NCBI GenBank assembly: GCA_002491825.1
Contig: DKWR01000004.1
Location: forward strand, 1-15,823
Source: Ruminococcaceae bacterium UBA7147
GTDB lineage: Bacteria; Bacillota; Clostridia; Oscillospirales; Acutalibacteraceae
DNA: 15,823 bases
Reading direction: 5' to 3'
Notes under the pieces: model-generated
Told to the model about the DNA's origin: nothing
The model's input: only the letters and a program-made list of their open reading frames with translations
The model's database searches: none
In this document: in pieces, positions 1 through 5,823 of the stretch
Layout: the number at the start of each line of letters is the position of its first letter
Numbering within the stretch: the first letter of the stretch is position 1
Translations under genes and position numbers: made by a program

Positions 1-83
1 CTACACTGAAAAAACAAAACGTCACCAATATATCAAAATTTGTTCAGCAAATAAACTTATCCAAACAACACACACTATTATAA

Positions 84-134
84 ATTCGGAGCGAAGCGAC
101 CATTAAATTCCGCATTCCGAATTACGCATTCTAC
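84..134. repeat. Short degenerate repeat-like intergenic segment
   Basis: This stretch contains GGAGCGAAGCGAC followed by near-repeats of CGCATT and CGAATT within about 25 bases. Its base composition and word repetition differ from the A/T-rich sequence around it. Segments of this style recur between genes in many Firmicutes, which is recalled rather than tested. The rest of 1-206 is AT-rich with no credible coding frame and nothing else I can name. Confidence 0.3.
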
Positions 135-206
135 ATTAGATTATAGTATATCTCAATAAATATGCCTAAAGTAGGAGTCTAATAAAGTTGAAATCACAAT
201 AAAATA

Positions 207-254
207 TAAAAATAACAAGAAAATAGGTGAGCAAAAGTCACATTGCTCGCCTAT
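207..254 (-). terminator. Rho-independent terminator of rmuC
   Basis: An 11-bp stem pairs 223-233 with 244-254, with one G-U wobble and a 10-base loop. It lies 15 bases past the rmuC stop codon. Read on the minus strand it is followed by a T-rich run (TTTTCTTGTTATTTTT), as expected for intrinsic termination of rmuC. Confidence 0.8.
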
Positions 255-269
255 AAGTTTTTATTTATG

Positions 270-1520
270 CTATTCTTTTGATTCTGAAAAATCACTGATT
301 GAATTTGTCGGCGACTGAATATTTTTAAGCTTACGCTGAATTTGCCTTGTCCTTACACCGACAAGCTTATCAAGCTCCTTGTTTGCCTGGTCAAGACGTT
401 GCTGGGTCTGAACAAGTACATCATTGAACTTATCAAACTCCTGCTTTACTCCGCCTAAAACTTCCCAGACCTCTGCACTGCGTTTCTGAACGGCAAGTGT
501 TTTAAATCCCATTTGCAGAGAATTGAGCAGAGCCGCCATTGTGCTTGGTCCTGCAATATTTACCTTGTAATCACGCTGTAATACTTCAACCAGACCACGG
601 TTGACAACCTCGCTGTAAAGTCCTTCAAAGGGTAAAAACATAATTGCAAATTCAGTTGTGTTAGGCGGGTCAATGTACTTGTCGTGAATATCTTTTGCTT
701 CGCTTTTGATTGTCGCAACAAGAACTTTCGCAGTTGCGTCTATTTCGTCTTTATCGCCTTTTTCAATAGCGTCACGCAGGTTTGCATAAGTATCTCCCGG
801 AAATTTAGAGTCAATAGGCAAATAGACAACGCTGTCATTGTCTGCCGGTAGTTTGATTGCAAATTCAACAACATTTTTCGAGCCTTTCTTTGTGGCAATG
901 TTTTCCTCATACTGTTCGGGTGAAAGTATTTCGGACAAAATGCTTTTAAGTTGAATTTCACCGAGAATACCTCTTGTCTTGACGTTTGACAGAACTTTTT
1001 TCAAATCACCGACGCCGACAGCGAGGTTCTGCATTTCGCCGAGTCCCTTATACACCTGCTCAAGACGCTCGTTGACAAGTGAAAATGACTTATTCATCTT
1101 TTCCTCAAGCGTTTTTTGCAGCTTTTCGTCAACAGTTTCTCTCATCTTTTCAAGCTGACGGTTGTTATCATTTTGCAGATATTCAAGCCTTTTCTCTACA
1201 GAATGCCTGATGTTTTCAAGCTTTTGTTCATTTTCAAGAGAAAACGTTTTGATTCTCTCCTCAAGCTGTGACATCTTTTCAGTCTGATTTCCTGAAATCA
1301 TATCGCCCATATTCTTAACGGTGCTTTGTATCTGTGTGGAAAGCTCCTGACGTTGCGTGCTCATTTGACTGCCGATTTCATTTCGGACTATATTTGTGAT
1401 TTCGTCTGTGCTCGCCTGTGTGCCTCCATTGCTTTTTTTAAGAATTACAATAATGCCTATAATGCTGATAATCAACACAGAAGTGCACAAAATGATTAAA
1501 AGAATTTCAGTTAATTCCAT
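270..1520 (-). CDS. rmuC: RmuC family protein (DNA recombination protein RmuC homologue)
   Basis: This 416-residue protein has the full RmuC architecture. An N-terminal membrane anchor lies at about residues 5-28. A long charged coiled coil rich in E, K, Q and R follows at about 50-165. The RmuC domain (about 170-375) contains GILGEIQL, VVYLPIDSKFPGD and FAIMFLPFEGLYSEV, all typical of the family. A coiled tail with QRLDQANKELDKL closes the protein. RmuC proteins resemble SMC coiled coils and are linked to limiting DNA inversions at short inverted repeats; the biochemical role is unsettled. The ATG at 1518-1520 has GGAG seven bases upstream. The gene lies downstream of the S1 gene but has its own consensus promoter, so it can be expressed alone. 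Length is usual for the family. Confidence 0.93.
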   Translation of the reverse strand: MELTEILLIILCTSVLIISIIGIIVILKKSNGGTQASTDEITNIVRNEIGSQMSTQRQELSTQIQSTVKNMGDMISGNQTEKMSQLEERIKTFSLENEQKLENIRHSVEKRLEYLQNDNNRQLEKMRETVDEKLQKTLEEKMNKSFSLVNERLEQVYKGLGEMQNLAVGVGDLKKVLSNVKTRGILGEIQLKSILSEILSPEQYEENIATKKGSKNVVEFAIKLPADNDSVVYLPIDSKFPGDTYANLRDAIEKGDKDEIDATAKVLVATIKSEAKDIHDKYIDPPNTTEFAIMFLPFEGLYSEVVNRGLVEVLQRDYKVNIAGPSTMAALLNSLQMGFKTLAVQKRSAEVWEVLGGVKQEFDKFNDVLVQTQQRLDQANKELDKLVGVRTRQIQRKLKNIQSPTNSISDFSESKE

Positions 1521-1550
1521 ATTTTACTCCTCAATAAATAATATATTATT

Positions 1551-1579
1551 ATCATATCATCGGAGTAATTTTCTGTCAA
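1551..1579 (-). promoter_or_regulatory. Sigma-A promoter of rmuC
   Basis: On the minus strand TTGACA (1574-1579) is separated by exactly 17 bases from TATGAT (1551-1556). This is a perfect -35 and a 5/6 -10. Initiation would fall near 1544, about 24 bases before the rmuC start codon. The nonamer ATCGGAGTA occurs at 1559-1567, inside the spacer, and again at 1583-1591, just upstream of the -35. That places a direct repeat around the hexamer. Confidence 0.75.
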
Positions 1580-1603
1580 CTAATCGGAGTAGTCTTGTCT
1601 GTC

Positions 1604-2524
1604 TTAAAAAACGGTTTCTACTCGTTTTGTGCAGTTGTCCGGCGAATAAATGAACCTGTCAATGTGATTTTCTGAAAAATAATACTGTGGCTTTTGCGGA
1701 TTGTACTTGTAGTCAAATGTATCTATAATAATCAGCTTAATTTTCATTTTTTCGGGAATAATACTTTTTATGTACACGCTCGCCTGCTGCCCTGCTTTTA
1801 CGCCCTCTTTACATTCTGCCAGACCGGCAAGATTAGGAGAAAGCTCAACGAATGCGCCGTAGTTTTCAACGCTCCTCACAATTCCCGAAACAGTTTCACC
1901 GGGGGAGAAGTTTGCGGCGTTTTCTTCCCAAGTGCCGAGAAGCTCCTTGTGACTTAGACTGATTCGTCCGTTTTCAATAGACTTGATTATAGCCTTTATA
2001 TCCATACCTACGGTAAAGCGTTCCCTCGGATGTTCAATGCGTGAAACGGAAATTGTGTCAATCGGCATAAGCGCAACAATTCCGCAACCAATGTCTGCAA
2101 ACGCACCGAAATTTTCAAGGTGAGTTATTCTTGCGCCTATAACATCTCCGCAGACCAGCTTTGAAATATAGTTGTCAAGGCATTGCTTTTGTGCCGCTTC
2201 TCTTGAAAGTATTGCACATTTTTTGCCGTACTCGTCAGTATCAAAGCCTTTTACGATAAAGCAAACAGGACGATTAACACGTGAAATAACCGCAATGTCA
2301 CGCACTGTACCCTCTCGTATGCCGAGTGCTCCGTCCTCTCGAGGAATGATTCCTTTCATAGAGCCGAGATTGACAATAAGGTTGTGGTCTGAATCGCACA
2401 TAAAAGCTTTTGCCTCAAGTATTTTTCTGTCGCACATAGCTTCATAAAGAAGCTGCGGCGAATGAATAATATTTATGTTCTCCTGTTCGGAAATGAGTTT
2501 TCCCTCGGGTAAATATTCTGACAT
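1604..2524 (-). CDS. S1-domain RNA-binding protein (ribosomal protein S1-like)
   Basis: This 306-residue protein is built from S1-type OB folds. A degenerate first repeat lies at about residues 30-112, with LIVNLGSMKGIIPRED. A clear second lies at about 120-195, with GARITHLENFGAFADIGCG and RISLSHKELLGTWEENA. A third lies at about 207-270, with GETVSGIVRSVENYGAFVEL. The pattern GxVxxxxxxGAFVxL is the hallmark of S1 domains that bind RNA. The C-terminal tail with HIDRFIYSPDN is not part of an S1 fold; I recall similar tails in Ruminococcaceae S1-like proteins. The ATG at 2522-2524 has GGAGG seven bases before it. Three domains instead of four to six make it an S1-like translation or RNA factor rather than a full ribosomal S1. 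The upstream region shows no clear -35/-10 pair. Confidence 0.85.
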   Translation of the reverse strand: MSEYLPEGKLISEQENINIIHSPQLLYEAMCDRKILEAKAFMCDSDHNLIVNLGSMKGIIPREDGALGIREGTVRDIAVISRVNRPVCFIVKGFDTDEYGKKCAILSREAAQKQCLDNYISKLVCGDVIGARITHLENFGAFADIGCGIVALMPIDTISVSRIEHPRERFTVGMDIKAIIKSIENGRISLSHKELLGTWEENAANFSPGETVSGIVRSVENYGAFVELSPNLAGLAECKEGVKAGQQASVYIKSIIPEKMKIKLIIIDTFDYKYNPQKPQYYFSENHIDRFIYSPDNCTKRVETVF

Positions 2525-2631
2525 TTTAAAACCTCCGTAATATTTGGTTACAAATAAACATATGAAAAAACGGAGTAACTTATTACTTTGTAATCAAAAT
2601 ACCACACAAACCTTGCAAAATTTGCGTAAAC

Positions 2632-2660
2632 TTGCAATTTTTCAGCATATATGTTAAAAT
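2632..2660 (+). promoter_or_regulatory. Promoter of the cyclophilin gene cluster
   Basis: TTGCAA (2632-2637), a 17-base spacer and TAAAAT (2655-2660) form a good sigma-A promoter. Initiation would fall near 2667, leaving about 36 bases of leader before the ATG at 2703. This argues against translation starting at the in-frame ATG at 2667. Confidence 0.6.
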
Positions 2661-2702
2661 AAACTTGTGTGTTTTAGAATAAATCCGGAAAGGAAACAGA
2701 AT

Positions 2703-3731
2703 ATGAATACGAATAAGTTAAGAAGGCTTTCAAGCGTTGCTTTATGCGCTTTGATTTGCATTTCTGCGGCTATTTCGTTTTCAGGATGTGAAAACGGAAA
2801 AACACAGTCTGCAACCTCTGATGAAGTTGCAACAACCTCACCGGTGCCTGCAAGCACTGCTGATGAAGCAACGGCAGTAGGTGTGCTCGAAAGTCTTGGA
2901 ATTGACGCTTCCACAATTGGAATTGAACCGAACATTCTCCATGATACTGAAAATCCGGTTGGCTTTCAGCTCGAAATGCCGAACGAGGGCGATACCATTG
3001 CAGTAGTTCATACAACGCTTGGCGATTTTACAATGAGATTTTTCCCTGAACAGGCTCCCAAGACTGTCACGAATTTCATTAACCTCGCAAAAGAAGGAAA
3101 GTATAACAACACAACTTTTCACAGGGTTGTAAGGGACTTTATCGTGCAGGGCGGTCATTGCGGAAATGACGAAAACGCTCCCAACGGAACAAGCTCCTAC
3201 GGTTCGGAGTTTGAAGATGAGTTCTGCGACAAGCTGTTTAATGTAAGAGGAGCCGTTTCAATGGCGAATTCTGCACAGGATACAAACGGCAGTCAGTTTT
3301 TTATAAACCAGACGAGTGCCGAGGCGTACAAAAACAACGGCGGATGGGCAAGGTTTGAAAAGATGTGGCAAACCGTTAAAACCCAGCTTGCAAACTATAA
3401 GGATTCAAACCTTCTTTCTGCGTTTATTCAGAAAAACGGAAACAATTGTTATGATACTGATATAGTGCCCGAGGAAGTTCAATCGCTTTATGAAGTAAAC
3501 GGAGGAAATCCGTATCTTGACGGTGCATACAACGCAGTTGACAGAGGCCATACTGTTTTTGCACAGATAATTGACGGAATGGATGTTGTTGACAAGATTG
3601 CTGTAGTCAAGGTCGATGATGACGACAAGCCTGTTGAAAACGTGGTTATCAAGTCTATTGACATTACAACATACTCACCGCAGGAAACGCAGACGACCTC
3701 GCAGAGTGCAGGCACAACATCAGCCGAGTAA
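2703..3731 (+). CDS. Cyclophilin-type peptidyl-prolyl cis-trans isomerase lipoprotein
   Basis: The protein has 342 residues. A basic N-terminus and a hydrophobic stretch end in a lipobox-like FSG-C with Cys29, so it is probably a lipoprotein on the outer face of the membrane. A low-complexity S/T/A linker follows. The cyclophilin fold begins near residue 98. Expected active-site residues are present: Arg141 in FHRVV, Phe146 and Gln149 in FIVQGG, then MANSAQDTNGSQFFI at 187-201. About 74 residues (204-277) are inserted before the closing strand RGHTVFAQIIDGMDVVDKI. The tail is rich in Thr and Ser. The family isomerises Xaa-Pro bonds during folding, here of exported proteins. The start at 2703 is chosen because GGAAAGGAAA lies just before it and the putative transcription start is near 2667. 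The HAD gene follows after 41 bases. Confidence 0.9.
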   Translation: MNTNKLRRLSSVALCALICISAAISFSGCENGKTQSATSDEVATTSPVPASTADEATAVGVLESLGIDASTIGIEPNILHDTENPVGFQLEMPNEGDTIAVVHTTLGDFTMRFFPEQAPKTVTNFINLAKEGKYNNTTFHRVVRDFIVQGGHCGNDENAPNGTSSYGSEFEDEFCDKLFNVRGAVSMANSAQDTNGSQFFINQTSAEAYKNNGGWARFEKMWQTVKTQLANYKDSNLLSAFIQKNGNNCYDTDIVPEEVQSLYEVNGGNPYLDGAYNAVDRGHTVFAQIIDGMDVVDKIAVVKVDDDDKPVENVVIKSIDITTYSPQETQTTSQSAGTTSAE

Positions 3732-3772
3732 TAAAATAATACAATTATTTGCAGTTTCAGGAGTGTTTGTCA

Positions 3773-4618
3773 ATGAGCGATTTACCTATTGTTGCGATTA
3801 TGTATGACTTTGACCGAACGCTGTGTACCAAGGATATGCAGGATTACAGCTTTATTCCGAGTCTTGGAATGACCGAGAGCGAGTTCTGGCAGTATTCAAA
3901 CTCACTCGGACAGCGTGAGCATATGGATTCGATTCTTGCCTATATGTATGCAATGGTCAAAACTTCGAAGGACAAAAACATTCCGCTTTTGCGTCAGAAC
4001 CTTGTTGATATGGGTAAGAACGTTGAGCTTTTCAAAGGTGTTGAGGGCTGGTTTGATCGCATCACCGAATTTGGCATAGCTAACGGTATGCAGATTGAGC
4101 ATTATGTTATTTCATCGGGAATGAAAGAAATTATCGAAGGCACGCCGATAAGTAAATGCTTTAAGAGTATCTTTGCCTGCGAGTTTCTGTATGACGAGAA
4201 CGGCAATGGCGTGTGGCCTAAAACCGACGTAAACTACACAAATAAAACGCAGTTTGTCTACAGAATCAACAAGGGTGTGCTTGACGTTGCGAACGATAAT
4301 GACCTCAACCGCTCAATGCCCGACGACAGCAAGCGAGTGCCGTTTTGCAATATGATTTACATAGGCGACGGACTTTCGGATGTTCCTTGTATGAAGATGA
4401 TGAAGGCATATGGCGGTTACTCGATAGCTGTTTATCAGAATAAGGACAGTAAGGTTGAGGATTTGCTGAAAAAGGGCAGGGTGGACTATATTTATCCTGC
4501 CGATTACAGTGAAAATACGGGACTTGACATCACAGTTAAGAATATAATCCGAAAAATGTCAATTTCCGAAACGTTGTATGATGAATACACAAAGCAGAAA
4601 AGCTTGTTATTGATTTAA
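3773..4618 (+). CDS. HAD-superfamily hydrolase (phosphoserine phosphatase-like)
   Basis: This 281-residue protein has all four HAD motifs. Motif I is DFDRT, with the nucleophile Asp12 and acid/base Asp14. Motif II is HYVISSG, with Ser114/Ser115. Lys158 is a candidate for motif III. Motif IV is IGDGLSDVPCM, with Asp199 and Asp203. The helical insert after motif I suggests a C1-cap phosphatase like SerB, so it probably hydrolyses a small phosphorylated metabolite in the cytoplasm. The substrate cannot be read from sequence. The ATG at 3773 is preferred over 3749 because AGGAG (3759-3763) sits nine bases upstream and the frame starts directly with the fold. No promoter or terminator is visible before it, so it is probably co-transcribed with the cyclophilin and DUF4180 genes. 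Confidence 0.85.
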   Translation: MSDLPIVAIMYDFDRTLCTKDMQDYSFIPSLGMTESEFWQYSNSLGQREHMDSILAYMYAMVKTSKDKNIPLLRQNLVDMGKNVELFKGVEGWFDRITEFGIANGMQIEHYVISSGMKEIIEGTPISKCFKSIFACEFLYDENGNGVWPKTDVNYTNKTQFVYRINKGVLDVANDNDLNRSMPDDSKRVPFCNMIYIGDGLSDVPCMKMMKAYGGYSIAVYQNKDSKVEDLLKKGRVDYIYPADYSENTGLDITVKNIIRKMSISETLYDEYTKQKSLLLI

Positions 4619-4648
4619 ATTAAACTTGAATTTGACGAGGTAAGACAA

Positions 4649-5011
4649 ATGACAATTCAGACAGTTGAGAAAAACAACATAATGTGTGCTGTTATTAACA
4701 GCGATGAAAAGGTATTTACAGATGCACAGTCTGCACTTGATGTGCTTATGACTGCAAAGTATGATGCAGGCACAAAGAATATCGTAATTGATAAAAAGTT
4801 AGTTGTTGAGGATTTCTTTATTCTTAGCACAGGGCTTGCAGGAGAGATACTGCAAAAATATACAAACTATGGCGGTCGTATAGCTATTTATGGCGATTAC
4901 TCTCGCTATACCAGTAAACCACTCAAGGATTTTATCTATGAGAGCAACAAGGGCAAGAGTGTGTTTTTTGTTTCCACCAAGGAAGAAGCAATCGAAATGT
5001 TGACAAAGTAA
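4649..5011 (+). CDS. DUF4180 domain-containing protein
   Basis: This 120-residue protein is a single domain. The core EDFFILSTGLAGEILQKYTNYG, here cited as two parts (EDFFILSTGLAGE and ILQKYTNYG), leads into RIAIYGDYSRYTS and DFIYESNKG, then VFFVST near the end. That combination is what I recall for DUF4180, whose function is not established. It has no signal peptide or membrane segment and is predicted to be cytoplasmic. Alternating strands and helices with short length suggest a small alpha/beta fold, possibly STAS-like; that comparison is inference only. GAGGTAAG lies just before the ATG at 4649. It sits 30 bases after the HAD gene and is the last gene before a strong terminator. Confidence 0.8.
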   Translation: MTIQTVEKNNIMCAVINSDEKVFTDAQSALDVLMTAKYDAGTKNIVIDKKLVVEDFFILSTGLAGEILQKYTNYGGRIAIYGDYSRYTSKPLKDFIYESNKGKSVFFVSTKEEAIEMLTK

Positions 5012-5045
5012 ATTCCTGTTTATCAAAAATTATTATGTAAAAAAC

Positions 5046-5080
5046 AAAAACTGACTTCGAAATTCCGAAGTCAGTTTTTT
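5046..5080. terminator. Bidirectional terminator between convergent units
   Basis: A 14-bp stem pairs 5046-5059 with 5066-5079 around a six-base loop (core ACTGACTTCG / CGAAGTCAGT). It is bounded by an A-run on the left and a T-run on the right, so it can terminate the DUF4180 cluster on the plus strand and the ireB unit on the minus strand. Confidence 0.9.
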
Positions 5081-5108
5081 AATGTGCTTTTTGAGTATAT
5101 CAGGATAA

Positions 5109-5414
5109 TCAGATTTTGTTTGCAAGCGCTCTTTCAAGCCAGATGTCTGCAATATCCATTGCAAGGAACATACCTTTTTTCTCACTCGACTTAACAAGCT
5201 GCTTTCTGGGTGAAAGATAGGGGTCTGTAGCCATCAACTGAACCGTTACCTTATCGGGAAGCTCTTTGCCGTCAACTTCTTTTTTTGTCTTAATCTGCAT
5301 CCTTATAACATACGGCTCTTCCATATTGCCGTAGTAAATCTCATCTCCGCAGCGCACAAGCGGTCTGCCCTTGTAGGTAGGGAATTCCTGTGCCTGTTTC
5401 TTGGTATCTGCCAC
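5109..5414 (-). CDS. Conserved-looking small protein of unknown function
   Basis: This 101-residue protein starts with GTG at 5412-5414. An in-frame TGA lies just upstream, so no longer start is possible, and AAAGGA lies nine bases before the GTG. I do not recognise a family. It is soluble and lysine-rich. The middle (about 14-66) looks beta-rich: YKGRPLVRCGDEIYYGN, then PYVIRMQIKTKKE, then DKVTVQLMATD. A helical C-terminus follows (AMDIADIWLERAL). The shape suggests a small beta-barrel or OB-like fold, which is a guess. It lies 16 bases after ireB, shares its promoter and ends at the bidirectional terminator, so it is probably made together with IreB. In many Firmicutes that position holds ruvX and a DUF1292 gene; this protein resembles neither. 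Confidence 0.75.
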   Translation of the reverse strand: MADTKKQAQEFPTYKGRPLVRCGDEIYYGNMEEPYVIRMQIKTKKEVDGKELPDKVTVQLMATDPYLSPRKQLVKSSEKKGMFLAMDIADIWLERALANKI

Positions 5415-5430
5415 AAGGCATCATCCTTTC

Positions 5431-5676
5431 TTAAACATTGAGGTATGACTTCACCAGTGCTTCAAGTAAGTCGTCACGGTCGATTTTGCTTATAATATTA
5501 CGAGCATTGTTATACGTTGTAATATAAGTAGGGTCCTCGCTCAGAATATAGCCTACAATCTGGTTTATCGGATTGTAACCCTTCTGCCTGAGTGCGTCAT
5601 AAACGATAGTAAGGCTTGCCTTAATCTGGTCATCCTTTTCCTCGCCGAGTGAAAAAATCATTGTCTTATCCAACAT
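5431..5676 (-). CDS. ireB: IreB family regulatory phosphoprotein (UPF0297)
   Basis: This 81-residue protein carries the family core: a short acidic N-terminus, then LTIVYDALRQKGYNPINQIV, GYILSEDPTYIT, NARNIISKIDRDDLLEALV and KSYL at the end. In Enterococcus faecalis IreB is phosphorylated by the PASTA kinase IreK on N-terminal threonines and modulates cephalosporin resistance. Here only one threonine (Thr5) lies in the N-terminal segment. The start at 5676 is chosen over an in-frame ATG at 5697 because AGGAGG (5686-5691) lies nine bases upstream of it and the promoter predicts transcription from about 5693. This leaves a very short leader. The usual neighbour ruvX is absent in this window; the 101-residue gene follows instead. 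Confidence 0.92.
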   Translation of the reverse strand: MLDKTMIFSLGEEKDDQIKASLTIVYDALRQKGYNPINQIVGYILSEDPTYITTYNNARNIISKIDRDDLLEALVKSYLNV

Positions 5677-5699
5677 ACTGAAACACCTCCTATTCATCT

Positions 5700-5728
5700 A
5701 TTATAATATATTCCAAAACAAATTTCAA
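5700..5728 (-). promoter_or_regulatory. Strong sigma-A promoter of ireB
   Basis: On the minus strand TTGAAA (5723-5728), a 17-base spacer and a perfect TATAAT (5700-5705) form one of the best promoters in the window. Initiation near 5693 is only about 17 bases before the ireB ATG at 5676. Confidence 0.8.
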
Positions 5729-5770
5729 GCATTTTTAATAAAAAGAAAATAAAGTACAGTTTTATTTTTG

Positions 5771-5805
5771 GAAAAAGAACAAGGGGCGTTTTACCGTCCC
5801 TTGTT
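5771..5805 (-). terminator. Rho-independent terminator of pheST
   Basis: An 11-bp stem (5778-5788 with 5795-5805, one G-U pair) has a six-base loop and lies 18 bases past the pheT stop. On the minus strand it is followed by CTTTTTCC, a T-run. It marks the end of the pheST transcript. Confidence 0.82.
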
Positions 5806-5823
5806 TGTTGTTTTTAAATTGTA

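Noticed and set aside
2667..2702. In-frame ATG at 2667 as start of the cyclophilin
   Set aside because: It coincides with the predicted transcription start and would put 12 polar residues before an otherwise standard lipoprotein signal peptide. The ATG at 2703 has a good ribosome binding site.
3749..3772. ATG at 3749 as start of the HAD gene
   Set aside because: AGGAG lies between it and the ATG at 3773 at the right distance for the latter, and the extra eight residues add nothing to the fold.
5677..5697. ATG at 5697 as start of ireB
   Set aside because: It lies upstream of the predicted transcription start and overlaps the AGGAGG that serves the ATG at 5676.
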